This document shows, piece after piece, positions 20,640 through 32,177 of a DNA stretch of 64,000 nt. This stretch comes from Anastrepha obliqua (lineage: Eukaryota; Arthropoda; Insecta; Diptera; Tephritidae), in the NCBI RefSeq assembly GCF_027943255.1, contig NC_072897.1:39344044-39408043 (forward strand). Direction: 5' to 3'. Both the position numbers and the translations under genes were made by a program. Each line of letters starts with the position of its first letter. The first letter of the stretch is position 1. The notes beneath the pieces are model-generated. The model worked only from the letters and a program-made list of their open reading frames with translations. It was not told the DNA's origin and did no database searches.

Positions 20640-23558
20640 TTCCATATTTTGAGTGTAAGAGGGACTAGGGACAAATCCTTAAAATTCTAATCGATACGGG
20701 CGCAAGAAAAAATTATATACGACCAGATCTTGTAAAAAATCCCATTCCAAACAAAAAAAAACTTTTATGCAAATTCAATTGCAGGTAAAGTAGAAATTAA
20801 ATTTCACACGAACGCTACATTATTCGGAAGAACGGACGTACCAATTAAGTTTTTTTTACTTTCAGAACTTTCCAACAGATCTCATTAATATGACTTCAAT
20901 TCGGACTAACCACATGACACAACGACAAAAAACCATGCTTAATAAAGCTGTATCGACTTACGCTAATCTTTTTTCTACTCCGGACGAAAAACTAACTTAT
21001 ACCACAAAAATAATACGAGAAATTCGGGCGAAGACTGAAGACCCAATTTACTCTAAGACATACCCTTATCCTATGGGCTTGAAAGACAAAATAGAAGATC
21101 AGGTGAGAGCTTTCTAGGAAGATGGAATTATTAGGCCATCAAAATCTCCATACAATTCACCGGTGTGGATTGCTCTAAAAAAATAGACGCTAGTAGGGAA
21201 AAGAAATTTCGTATGGTCATCGACTATCGTAAGTTAAATGCAATTACCATAGCGGATAAATACCCTTTACCAGAAATTAATGAGGTACTAGCTCAATTGG
21301 GAAGAAGTAAATATTTTACAGTGTTAGATTTGAAAAGTGGCTTTCACCAAATACCATTACGACCAAAGGATATAGAAAAAACAGCATTCTCCATTAATAA
21401 TGGCAAATACGAGTTCACTCGGTTACCATTTGGACTCAAGAATGCACCGGCAATATTTCAGCGTGCACTGGATGAAATTCTGCGCCCTCATATTGGAGTT
21501 AGGTGTTATGTCTACATTGATGACATAATCATTTTCAGCCCTAGTGAGGATCAACATAGCAGTGATATCAATAAGATTTTTCAAACCTTACATCAAGCTT
21601 ACATGAAAGTCCAGCTTGACAAATGTGAGTTTTTTAAAACCAAGGTAGAATTTCTAGGATTTGTCGTTTCCCAGGAAGGGGTACAGTCAAACCCGAAAAA
21701 AGTAGAAGTCATAGTAAATTTTCCCTATCCCAATACATAGAAAGACCTTCGATGCTAAAATAGCAAAACCTCTGACAAACCTTTTAAGAGGGGAAGAGGG
21801 TCGTGTGTCCCGAAACCAATCCGGCAAAAAAAAGATAGAACTCGATATGTCTGCAAGAGAAGCTTTTGATAAACTGAAGGCTATACTGTCATCCAGGGAT
21901 GTGATCTTGACATTCCCAGATTTTAATAAAACTTTTGAACTTACAACTGATGCATCTAGCTACGCTATAGGAGCCATTCTTAGCCAGGAAAATAGGCCAA
22001 TCACTTTCATTTCAAGATCCCTCAATAAGACCGAAGAAAACTATGCGGCCAATGAAAGGGAAATGTTGGCCATTATTTGGTCTTTAAATCAGCTCAGGAA
22101 CTATTTGTATGGTCGCGCTAAGGTAATCATATATACCGATCATCAGCCACTCACGTACGCTTTAAGCAATAAAAATAACAACGCAAAAATGAAGCGTTGG
22201 AAAGAAATACTGGAGGAGTACAACTACGAACTCCATTATAAACCCGGAAAGGGTCATGTGGTAGCAGATGTCCTTTCGAGGCCTCCATGTAATAGGGATG
22301 CAGATGTAAATATTTTAACAGCCACGGTACATAGTGACAAAAGTTCAGGCGAAAATCTGATTCCTTCAGTGGAATGTCCTATTAACGCATTTAAGAACCA
22401 AATTTTAATTCTTTTAGGCCAGTCAAATGAATACCAATTTAAGTTACCATTTCCAACATACCATAGACATGTTATAACAGCTCCAAATTTCACAGATGAT
22501 GAAGTAAGGATCCTGAAGAAATACCTTAATCCATCTATTGTAAACGGGTTGTTTACTTGTGAGGGTATAATGGGAAGAATTCAGGTGATATATCCACTTC
22601 ATTTCTTAAGGTATAGAGTCAGACATACGCAGACAAAAGTAGAAGATTTAACTGACACTGAAAGGCAGGAAGAAGAGATAATCAGAGTTCATAGTAGAGC
22701 ACACCGTAATGCTAGGGAGAATAAAATGCAGCTGATAGAAACGTTCTACTTTCCAAAAATGAGTGGAAAACTTAACAGAATAATAAGCCAGTGTAAAATA
22801 TGTAAAGAAGCAAAATATGACCGTCATCCTAATAAATTCAATATATCACCAACTCCAGTTCCTCAATATGCGGGAGAAATACTTCATGTAGATATTTGGA
22901 CTACCGAAAAAAACTTTATACTCACTGCGATAGATAAACTCACAAAATATGTTCAGGCAATGCCCATAAAATCAAGATCAATCGGGGATATACGGGAACC
23001 ACTGAGGAAAATACTTTTTAATTTAGGAGTACCTAGAATTGTTGTGCTAGACAACGAAAAATCACTAAATTCCGATTCAATCCAATTTATGCTAGAAGAC
23101 CAACTAAACATACTAATATGGTAATATGGTACGGCCAGGTGGAGCGCTTCCATTCGACCTTAGGAGAAATTATGCGTTGTTTAAAAACAGAGAAAAAACA
23201 TAGAAACTTTGAAGAATTGTTAGATAGAGCAGTCTATGAGTACAACTACACCATTCACTCCACTACGGGAAAAAAGCCAATTGAACTTTTTTTTGGAAGA
23301 AGGGTATCTACTAGTCCAGCGCAATATGAAAGAGCTAGGAGAGAGAATATAGGGGCAATTGATATTAGGGTTCATAACAAAAGCAGGAAACCATTTAAAG
23401 ATTATCCAAAAGGACAAAAAATATATGCTAGGATTAATAGAAGACTGGGTACGAAATTGTCACCTCGATATAAGGAGGAAATCGTTTTAGAAAACAGAAA
23501 AAGTACTGTGTTAACAGAATCAAACAGAATTGTACATAAAGATCTTATAAAGAGCTAG
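20640..23558 (+). pseudogene. Errantivirus 1 pol (PR-RT-RNase H-IN), broken
   Basis: Near 20683-20718 is a retropepsin box, ILIDTGARKNYI. From 20890 comes the region before RT, with a TAG at 21115-21117 and a frame change near 21165. RT spans 21165-21740 with LDLKSGFHQI, RLPFGLKNAPAIFQ and the catalytic YVYIDDIIIFS, then a stop. From 21805 come the RT thumb and RNase H (ELTTDASSYAIGAIL; NYAANEREMLAIIW; YTDHQPLTYAL; VADVLSRP). From about 22640 comes integrase, with H...H and CKICKEAK zinc-finger Cys pairs and then VDIWTTE with its catalytic Asp. Near 23118 the frame shifts and resumes with QVERFHSTLGEI. At least four breaks are present. Confidence 0.85.
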
Positions 23559-23613
23559 GATAGACAAAAGGCAAAGAAAGAATAAATTTATATTTTAATT
23601 TTGGCTTTTTAGA

Positions 23614-25071
23614 TTGCTGTTGCCAATGCTGAGGGCAGAGGTTCAAATACATAACTACACTGACTCCTACGTTGTAACTATAGCCAACGGCTACGGGAAA
23701 ATTCAGGACGGAAGTTTTAAATTCATACATCCAATTAATCTTGAATCTATTATGACTGTTTGTATAACACAAAAAAATACGTTGATAAAAATATTTTTAA
23801 GACAAATCCATTATATCCAACCATGTATCTTGAACTAAATCAAAGCTTGGATCTGTTGGCGACTCTAAGGATCATGACACCACCAAGAAACGTCAGATCA
23901 ATAGATACTTTAGGAAAAATTTGGAAACTCATTGCAGAGTCACCCGACCATAATGACGCTGAACTTATTTATAAGACACTAAACGAAATAGCTGACAATA
24001 CTGAGAAGCAAATGATAATAAATACGGATTTCGCTAACAGACTGAACAACATTACAGGCTTGGTAAATGATTTTTCAAATGCAATAAGAAAGGACGAAGC
24101 ATTTATTAATGAAGAAATAGAAATTTTAAAAAATAAAGTAAGATTGATAAAAGAAACAATTGTTAATATAATATAAAGTATGCCATACAATGGGCTAAAA
24201 ATAAGATTATAAACTCATTCCTAATAAAAAGAGAAGAGATGACTATTGCTATAGAAAAATTGTAAAAAGAGAACATGCCCTTTAACAACATAGAGGAAGC
24301 TTTAGAATTGGCAAATGTTAATATATTAAGTAATAACACAAACCTCTTATACATAATTAAAATTCCTTTGACAAATCCTATTTTATATAATAATATTATT
24401 GTAAAGCCAATTATTAAAAATGATTCTATTACAATATAAATTTAACTTTTAAACAAATGTTTGTAAGTGAAAACGAAATATATGCAATAAATAATAATTG
24501 CTTAAAATATAATAAAATTGAAATTTGTAAAAGAAATCAAATTATAGATCTAAGTAAAGATAAATGTATTAAAAATATCATGACTAATCAAAGACCAACT
24601 TGCACAACCAGTAATATTCACCATGTTCAACGCATTGAAGAAATATCAGAAGGACTTATTCTTCTCAATAATGTAATAAGAACAGAATCCATGAGATATG
24701 AGCTAAGTGGAACCTTCCTTATAAGATTTGACAACACTACAATAAAAATCAACGAAAAAGTATATAAGAATCTAGAAGCATCTTATATAGAAGAGAAGAG
24801 ACTTAACCTATTATCTCTGGAGTCACTTCAAGAACTACATTTAAAGAACATAAAAATAATTCATAGAATAAGAAGAGAAACATGGGTATCTAATGCTACT
24901 ATCTCTATTGCTTTTCTTTTTACACTTAGTTTAACACTTTTGACTATTAGGAAAGCAAAAAATAAAAAAATATTAACCACAGTAATCGTGAGTCCCGAAA
25001 CAGAGATACCAGCCCCAAAAGATATTAGTCCAACATCAACATCAAGATTACATAATCTACCCTACTTTTAG
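23614..25071 (+). pseudogene. Errantivirus 1 env-like gene, broken
   Basis: This is the third gene, encoding the envelope glycoprotein typical of insect errantiviruses. Frames 23614-23838 and 23760-24176 give a surface-subunit part, then an R-X-X-R (RNVR) processing site followed by SIDTLGKIWKL at about 23900-23945, the usual place of the fusion segment. A helical region follows (EEIEILKNKVRLIKETI). After breaks between 24176 and 24457, frame 24457-25071 supplies the membrane-proximal part with cysteines. A transmembrane helix (ISIAFLFTLSLTLLTI, about 24903-24950) precedes a basic KAKNKK stop-transfer and a cytoplasmic tail. Stops and frameshifts prevent a single product. A signal peptide is not seen in frame. 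Confidence 0.72.
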
Positions 25072-25106
25072 AGCGCTCATGGACGAACGCATTTAAGGGT
25101 GGAAGA

Positions 25107-25500
25107 GTTAACGGGAGTTATTGCTAAATTAATACTACTTATTTTTTACAAGCTCAGCAAACAAATTGTGTCAATTCTGAAGAAATGCTTGCCAGTTGAC
25201 GGAAGTTGTGTCGATTCTGGGGAATTGTTTACCAGTCGACGGAAGTTATTATTGAATTAATAGTAATTAATTCTCACACGCTTAACAATACAAATTGTGC
25301 CAATTCTAAGGAATTGGTATTAAAAGCTGGTTGTTGCAAAATAATTGAAAAATATGAAATAAGAAAAAACAAAAAATAAATTTCTGAATTGCACTTTAGC
25401 TCTTAAGTTTCATTATTGTAAAATTAATTAATAAGATCAGTTCCAATAAAATGTTCAAATGAAGAACAACATCTTCGGACTGAAGATAATTTATTTTTTT
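25107..25500 (+). repeat. Errantivirus 1 3' LTR (right edge approximate)
   Basis: It starts AGTTAACGGGAGTTATTGC, directly after a purine tract, as in errantivirus LTRs. It contains two imperfect internal repeats around AATTCTGAAGAAATGCTTGCCAGTTGACGG and GATTCTGGGGAATTGTTTACCAGTCGACGG (about 25177-25250). The right edge is estimated, because no 5' LTR is available for comparison. Jockey coding sequence resumes by about 25505. Confidence 0.6.
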
Positions 25501-25504
25501 TAAA

Positions 25505-26882
25505 TAAAAATGAATCATTGGAATTAACTTACATAAGCCTCCCATCAAAACAGAAGCCGGCTCATGGGCAAAAACAAGCAAAGAAAAAGCCGATATAATA
25601 GCCAAACACTTCTTAGACACATTTACAAGTGAAATGGATAATCAAACCATTAACATTAAATCTGATAACATAATAAACCTTCCGCAAATCAAATCAAGAA
25701 AGACCACCATAAGCGAAATTAAAAATCAAATAAGACAGCTAAACGATGAAAAAGCTCCAGGATATGATCTAATAAATGGAAAAATTTTAAAAGAGTTACC
25801 TGAAATAGCATTGCAACTCATAAGAAATATATTTTATTGCATGTTAGAGACTAAATACTTCTCACGACTATGGAAAATTGCTCAAACTACCCCCATACCC
25901 AAACCACGAAAAGATGCCACCAAAACTGCCTCATATCGACCCATCAGCTTATTGCCAATACTTTCAAAAAAAGTGATACCAAGCCATCAATTCGGATTTA
26001 GACGGCAATACTCAACAGTCTAACAAATCCACAGGGTTGCTAACAATATACTTAACGATATGAATGACAAAAAACTACTTTGAAATTTTGAAGAGCTACA
26101 TAACTGATCGAAAATTTTATATAGGATATGAAGACGAATATTCCGATATTCTACCAATGACAGCTGGAGTACCGCAAGGCAGTGTATTAGGTCCTCTTTT
26201 ATATCTAATATACTCTGCAGATGTGCCAACTCCGACAACAGATAATGCAATGATAGCAACGTTTGCGTAAAGTAAATTGGTTTGATGAATGGGGTACAGA
26301 AGTTAATAAAGACGAAACTATATAAGTTATATATACAAACAAAAAGACATCAAAATATAATCTTACCTTAAAAAACAACAAAATAAAAATCTGCACAGCA
26401 GCAAAATATCTTGGAATAACTATTGACGAAAAACTAACATGGAAACAGCATATCATTAACAAAAGAAATCAAATTAAGAATGAGTACCGGCAATTAAGTT
26501 GGCTAATCGGACGAGCATCAAAACTATCACTTTATAATAAGGTGACTATATACAAAACAATTATTACTCCTATCTGGAAATACGGAATATAAATATGAGG
26601 AACGGCTAAAAACACAAATCTTCAGCTCATACAGCGAACACAATCCAAAATATTACGAAATATAACAAATGCTGGTTGGTTTATTTCCAATGAAGCCATA
26701 CATCGTGATTTAAACATAGACACTATCCAAGAAACAATCACAAAATGTAGCACTAAGCATATCCAGCGACTGTCAGTCCACCAAAACGAACAAATGCGTA
26801 AAATAGTGCCGGCAGAAAATATCAAACGAAGATTAAAGCGACTCACACCGACTGATCTAACTATAAGATTTACAGTGTAATT
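25505..26882 (+). pseudogene. Jockey-type reverse transcriptase, 3' segment, broken
   Basis: From about 25545 to 26023 the frame reads EKADIIAKHFLDTF, QLNDEKAPGYDLINGKILKELP, TTPIPKPRKDATKTASYRPISLLP and SHQFGFRRQYSTV, with a stop at 26021-26023. From 26064 it has NYFEILKSYI and AGVPQGSVLGPLLYLIY. The catalytic FADD box is lost: the frame reads NAMIATFA and then stops (TAA), after which sequence from the downstream WFDEWG segment follows, so a deletion starts right at the active site. The C-terminal region (TAAKYLGITIDEKLTWKQH; LSLYNKVTIYKTIITPIW) runs in pieces to 26882. It continues the copy begun at 18001. Confidence 0.82.
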
Positions 26883-27063
26883 ACATAACAAAAAAAAAAC
26901 AGAAAAAATAATAATAATTATAACAGATTCTTCTTACATTGGTAAAAGAACATAATAGACCCTAATTGTACAAAAATTACATATTGTTAATATATAAAGG
27001 ACTGTAATAAATAAAGGGGAGATATAAAAAGGCTGAATGTATGTATGTACAGTAACATCCAAA
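26883..27063. other. A/T-rich 3' flank of the jockey copy
   Basis: An A-rich tract (26886-26920) follows the last jockey codon, and short simple sequence (ATGTATGTATG) occurs near 27036-27050. No gene is seen. The jockey 3' end probably lies in this stretch, but its exact position is not determinable. Confidence 0.45.
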
Positions 27064-27065
27064 TA

Positions 27066-28084
27066 CAGTGGGTCGAAGCTTTTTCATGCAGGCAAACTAC
27101 TAAAAAAATGCTGTATTTTGAAAGCTTAAACTTTTTTTGAAAAAATTTAAATATCAAATTATTTATAAGCAATTGCACTATAAAAAATAAACTTTATATA
27201 TTTAAGCTTAACTTCATTTTAAGCTTTAAATAAAAAATATAAAAATAAAAACACAGAACAGTTCAAAATTGTATGGTACAGCTTATTTCAGTTTTTCTTA
27301 AATTTAAATTAAACTAATGATTAGAAATGATTCAATACTTTGTGTGGTATCCTTTGGCTTTATTAACAGCTTTAAATCTTTCTGGCATTGACTCCACTAG
27401 CTTTTTCGTTACTTCCGGCCCGATTTTGTTCCACTCCTCCAAAATTACGGTTTTTATCTGATCTTTATTGCTTATGTGATGTGTGCGGATTTTTGTAATG
27501 ACCATAAATTCCCGATAACGTTCATGTCGGGTGATTGAGCCGGTGGTTGCATTAAATGTGGACAGTTCCATATGAGCCATGTCTGCACGATTGCCGCCTG
27601 ACGTTTAGGGTCATTGTCCTGGTAGAAACGGAAATTTTGAGGTATTCCAAGTTTCGCAGCACTTTGGAGTAGATTATCTTTTAAAATATTGAGGCACATT
27701 GTTTTGCCCATAATACCCTCGAAAAACACTAAATTTCCTATTTCGGCTGCTGATATACATACATGCCTATACCATTACACTGCCACCACCATGTTTCACA
27801 ATCGGTTTTATGTTGCTTTTGTGGAGCTCTGTATTAGGTTTCCGCCAGACGTAAGACATTGCATTTGAGCCGAATAGGTTGAATTTGGACTCGGCAGAAA
27901 ATATTACCGTTTACGAGAAATCATAATCTTTAATTTCGAGCTCTCTGGCGAAGGCAACTGGGCTCTTTTGATTTTTTTATTTATGAATTGCTTCTTTTGT
28001 GCTACCTGACCATTAAAGACCTTTTCACGTAGTACCCGTCGCAGTGTTTCGACGCAACATGATTTTCTCACTCCCTGATCGCTG
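27066..28084 (-). pseudogene. Tc1-like transposon relic with degraded transposase
   Basis: The left end TA|CAGTGGGTCGAAGC (TA 27064-27065) has the classical CAGT start of Tc1 elements. On the minus strand, frames from about 28084 to 27332 give REKVFNGQVAQKKQFINKKIK (HTH-linker region), a gap over the first Asp, FFEGIMGKTMCLNILKDNL, and FYQDNDPKRQAA with the second Asp. SPDMNVIGNLW follows, where the catalytic Glu (normally IEN) is Gly. The C-terminus is VTKKLVESMPERFKAVNKAKGYHTKY at 27332, with normal ending spacing. The N-terminal DNA-binding half is replaced by the unrelated repeat at 28085-28226. Confidence 0.75.
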
Positions 28085-28226
28085 ATAAATCTCGAAAAAA
28101 AAAATTTTTCGGGCAAGCAAAGAAATACGTGTCTCATCATTTTGACCAAAGAGCAACATGTTTGATTTACATCGAAATCGAAGAACATGTCCTGAATAGC
28201 CCGGTTGAATTGAAATGGAAAGCATC
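28085..28226. repeat. Second copy of the 12-kb inverted-repeat element end
   Basis: This segment matches about 12600-12749 closely: CGATAAATCTCGAAAAAAA, TTCGGGCAAGCAAAGAAATA, CGTGTCTCATCATTTTGACC, AACATGT.CTGAATAGCCCGG and TTGAATTGAAATGGAAAGCAT occur in the same order and direction. Only one arm is present, joined directly to Tc1-like coding sequence at about 28084. Confidence 0.83.
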
Positions 28227-28804
28227 TACATACATATATATTTTTATACTGTCCACTTGACGATCACAAACATACTAAAAATTGCATAGAACAATAACTG
28301 TGCGCTAGTTACAAAATACCGCTAACCAAGCGAATAGCCGCCGCCACAACATAAACAAGTGCTTGCATGAAATAAGCTGTGAGCAAAGATACCGCATCAT
28401 GGTTGCTTTTCATCCCGTAGTGTGAGTGGGACTATATTTCCAAATCATTTAAATAAATATTTACGCAAAAATTTTTTTTAATTCCGAGAATTTTTCATTC
28501 TGCATTCAATTAAATTCATTGAAACTGCATGAAATTAGCTGTGAGCCACTGTAAGTCGCAGTCCTCTTTCGGTGTAAGTTTCTAACTTTCCGGTGTTTTA
28601 CCTACAAACTATACATACACATGTTTTTGTGCACTTGTTAGGAATTAGAGAACTACATACGTCAAGTAATATACTAATTAATTATTTACCTATTATCAGA
28701 GAACATAAAATAATGGCTTCGAGATTTTCTGCATTATTGAAATGTCCGACACAGAACTTTTTTATAAGCTACTTGTTGCTGTTTTCCGCAAGTTACTGTA
28801 CGCT
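28227..28804. other. Gene-free stretch left of errantivirus 2
   Basis: No gene or terminal repeat is recognised. Two related segments, TGCATGAAATAAGCTGTGAGC (about 28364) and TGCATGAAATTAGCTGTGAGCC (about 28526), form a short direct repeat about 160 bp apart. Confidence 0.5.
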
Positions 28805-28925
28805 AATTAAAAGTTTTCACTAATTTTTTTTTTCAACGAGTATGCGTTTACTTTTACTTAAATATATGAAGACTATGCTTCTTATTCAACTACATATATT
28901 TTCTTAACTGCCTGTCCGATACTAT
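28805..28925 (-). repeat. Errantivirus 2 3' LTR, outer part
   Basis: From AATTAAAAGTTTTCAC through GTTTACTTTTACTTAAATA and AACTGCCTGTCCGATACTAT it matches 37454-37566 of the other LTR, apart from a few substitutions and indels. It is cut at about 28925 by the RTE insertion. Confidence 0.9.
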
Positions 28926-31004
28926 GAGCGCTGCCCCCGCAACGACATAAAAATCGTGCTTGGCGACTTCAACGCCAGGGTGGGCAAGGAGGGAATTTTT
29001 GGTCCCACAGTCGGGAAATTCAGCCTGCACAATGAAACAACCGGTAACGGACAGAGGCTGATCGACTTCACCGGGGCCCGAAACATGGTAATCAGCCGCA
29101 CCAGATTCCAGCATAAAAAGATCCACCAAGCTACCTGGCTGTCCCCTGATCGAAAAACGCGAAACCAGATCGATCATGTTGTGATAGATGGAAGACACGC
29201 TTCTAGTGTATTAGATGTACGTACAATCCGAGGACCCAACATCGACTCGGATCATTACCTTGTTGCAGCCAAACTGCGCACACGCCTCTGTGCAGCAAAA
29301 AACGTACATCTACATACCTACGCAAAGAATGTTCGACATCGAAAAGCTGCAATCACAACAGACAGCCAGAACATTCGCCACTCGACTCTCACTCCTGCTC
29401 TCAGAGAGCACTGCCCAACAAACCGGCATGCACGAGCAATGGAGCAACATTTCTCGTTCCCTATGTATCGCCGCCGAAGAAGAAATCGGATTCCGGTGAG
29501 CCCAAAAAAACAGTTGGTACGACGAGGAATATCATGCTGCCGCAGAAAGAAAGGATGCCGCCTTTAGAGCCACGCTGCGATCGGTCGCAACGCGAGCCAT
29601 GTGGGATCGCTACAGAGACCTAAAAAAGGAAGAGAGACGTATTATCCGAAAGAAGAAACAAAAGGCCGAAATACGTGAGTGCGAGGAGCTTGAGGTGCTG
29701 GTCAATAGGAACAACGCCCGAAAATTCTACCAGAAAGTTCGGCGGCATACAGAAGGTTTTAAGACCGGAGCGTTTTCCTGTAAGAACAAAGACGGCGAAC
29801 TGGTGACTGCCATCCAGAGCAATCTCGCATGTCACAGAGAATGTGAAAATCCCGATACCCCAATCGTTGACGACGGAATTGACGTTCCGTTACCCGACCA
29901 TGACGAGATGAAAATAGCGATAACGCGGCTGAAGCCCACCGTCAACCAACTGATTGGACCTTATCAGTGGGGCTTTAGACCTGGAAAGTCTACCATTGAC
30001 CAAATATTGACAATACGCCAAATCTTGGAAAAGACCCATGTAAGGAGAATCGACACACACCATCTTTTCGTCGATTTCAAAGCTTCACAAAGGAGTTACT
30101 TGTATGCCGCGGTGTCTCAATTTGATATCCGCACAAAACTAATACGGCTATGGAAGATGACGTGTGACTTCTTTAACCTGATGTACGAGCCGCAGAACTT
30201 AATCGCTGAGGCACAATATTTTATAAGAGCATACAATTGCTGGCGTATGCCGATGATATTGACACCATCGGCCTTAACAACCGCGCTGTTAGTTCTGCCT
30301 TCTCCAAACTGGATAAAGAGGCAAAGCGAATCTGTCTCTTGGTGAACGAGGACAAAACGAAGTACCTCCTGTCATCAAACAAACAGTCGGCGCACTCGCG
30401 TATCGGCACCCACGTCACCACGTTAGGAACCAGCATTAACACCGATAACAATGTCAGCCTTGAAATGCAACGTAGAATATCTCTTGGCAACAAGTGCTAC
30501 TTTGGAGTAAGTAGGCAACTGAGCAGTAAAGTCCTCTCTCGACGAATAAAACTAACACTCTACAAGGCTCTCATCATGCCCGTCCTATCGTATGGCGCAG
30601 AAGCTTGGACGATGACAACATCCGATGAAGCGACACTTGGAGTGTTCGAGAGGAATATTCTGCGTAAGGTTTTTGGACCTTTGAACGTTGGCAACGGCGA
30701 ATATGGCAGGTGATGGAACGATGAGCTGTATGAGCTTTACGACGACATAGACATAGCGCAGCGAATAAAGATCCAGCGGCTACACAGGCTGGGTCATGTT
30801 GTCCGAATGGATACAAACGCTCCGGCTTTGAAAGTATTCGATGCGGTACCAGCTGGTGGTAGCAGAGGAAGAGGAAGGCCTCCTCTGCGTTGGAAAGATC
30901 AGGTGGAGAAAGACTTAGCTTCACTTGGTGTGTCCAATTGGCGCCGGTTAGCACGAGAAAGAAACGACTGGCGCGCTTTGTTAAACTCGGCCAAAATCGC
31001 GTAA
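28926..31004 (+). pseudogene. RTE endonuclease-reverse transcriptase, broken and internally deleted
   Basis: Frame 28956-29567 gives the C-terminal half of an APE-type endonuclease: LGDFNARVGKEG, ATWLSPDRKTRNQIDHVVI and the catalytic GPNIDSDHYLVAAKL. A linker follows (29599-29835: MWDRYRDLKKEERRI, KFYQKVRRHTEGFKTGAFSC). The RT region has lost about 200 bp between AITRLK and KPTVNQLIGP (about 29930) compared with copy A, and more near 30085 and 30160. The YADD region is at 30237 onward in another frame, where ADDID reads ADDIDT. Frames 30237-30713 and 30807-31004 carry the C-terminus. A TGA (30711-30713) breaks it. Confidence 0.86.
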
Positions 31005-31020
31005 GGGGTTATCACGCCTA
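28926..31020 (+). mobile_element. RTE-type retrotransposon, copy B, inside an LTR
   Basis: This is the longest RTE copy in the window and the only one with the endonuclease. It interrupts the errantivirus 2 3' LTR between GATACTAT (about 28925) and ATAACATAATTAAG (about 31035). Comparison with the other LTR shows that about 90 bp of LTR sequence is missing at the junction. The right end stops at GGTTATCACGCCTA without the AAG tail of copies A and C. Either the insertion removed target DNA or the junction later decayed. No target duplication is visible. Confidence 0.88.
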
Positions 31021-31347
31021 TTTTTTACATTTACAGATAACATAATTAAGTTTGCTGTTTTGTTATGATCCAACAAGGAATTAGTATGTTCATGTTGTTT
31101 ATCGTTGCCTGATTGATTTTTGTTGTTTATTTTTTGGAATACATTTTGTTCTTTGTTCTAATGCTTAATCTATATTTTTATGATATTGTTTACAGTATAT
31201 GTACATTTTACATTTATGGCCATTTTTACGATTTATATATTCTATTCTTAATTTATTTGATTACATAGCTTCATTATTATCTTATTTCCTAAAAGTATTT
31301 AATGTGTGTGTGTGTAAGTGTGACGTTTTAGTTGTGGGACGTTAACT
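31021..31347 (-). repeat. Errantivirus 2 3' LTR, inner part
   Basis: It matches 37640-37914: GCTGTTTTGTTATGATCCAAC, TGTTTATCGTTGCCTGATT, ATGTGTGTGTGTGTAAGTGTGACG, ending GTTAACT at 31341-31347. It holds an extra segment of about 50 bp near 31105-31155 that the other LTR lacks. To the right, the minus strand reads GAAGGCGAG just before AGTTAAC, a slightly degraded polypurine tract. Confidence 0.88.
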
Positions 31348-32177
31348 CTCGCCTTCGTTAAAATAAATCGTTCCGATTCAAGGAGTGGTTAACTTTGTCA
31401 GTTCCCTATTATAAATAACTTGAACATTTTCTGCGGCTCTAATTTGTCTTAGTTCTACGTAATGCTTTATTAAATTCAAAATTACCAATGTTATTTATAT
31501 TGTAAAAATAATGGTAAAGAATGAGTAGGTAAAAGATTCCACTGGGTGTTGCTCAATAGGAATCATGAACTTCTTCAGTGAGTCCGAATTATTATATGAT
31601 AAATTTGATGCGGAAGCTAAAATTTCGATATATTTCGTCTGTTGAAATCTTACCATGTCCAATATTGAGAGCCGTGAATTTAAATAACTTGCAAAATTTA
31701 TTTATAACTGGGTATTTGTAAATTGTAATAAATAATTCGTTAGTTCTTGCAATGTAGATGTTGGAATATTCTAATTACATTCATAATTGGTACAGAGCTT
31801 ATTTCATGACGTACTATTTCTCTAACATCATCTAGATCTACCGATTCGGTTAAGTATTAATTATTCTTGCTGTATTTATTGTCCTAACTAAAAGTGGCAA
31901 TTGATCATGTATTTTTGTTAGCAAAACGTGATTCATAACTTCTTGACCGTTTATGCAGTTTTTCTTGAGTTCATTATTTTTTGTTTTTCATTATTTCTGA
32001 TTAATTTATTTATTGTTGATTCATTCGAATTGCTTTATCATGATCGGGTATACCAGTGATAAATTTTAGTGCCGATCCTCGGAAAGTTAGTCCTCGTTTA
32101 GATCTATGTTCCGTGAGTTGTTTTAATAGTGTTTTGATCCTTTTCATCAGAATTTGTTCTTCTGCAGCTGCGTTGTA

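Larger units (their letters stand above)
18720..25500 (+). mobile_element. Errantivirus (gypsy-type LTR retrotransposon) 1, forward
   Basis: This is an LTR element of the insect endogenous retrovirus group, with gag (19332-20627), protease-RT-RNase H-integrase (20640-23558) and env (23614-25071) in that order. After env a purine-rich GGGTGGAAG (about 25098-25106) is followed by AGTTAACGGG, the usual start of an errantivirus LTR. The 3' LTR thus begins at about 25107 and probably ends near 25500. I could not find a matching 5' LTR or a primer-binding site between 18712 and 19330, which is A/T-rich with long A runs. The left end is therefore deleted or too diverged. pol and env contain several breaks, so the element is dead. 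Confidence 0.85.
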
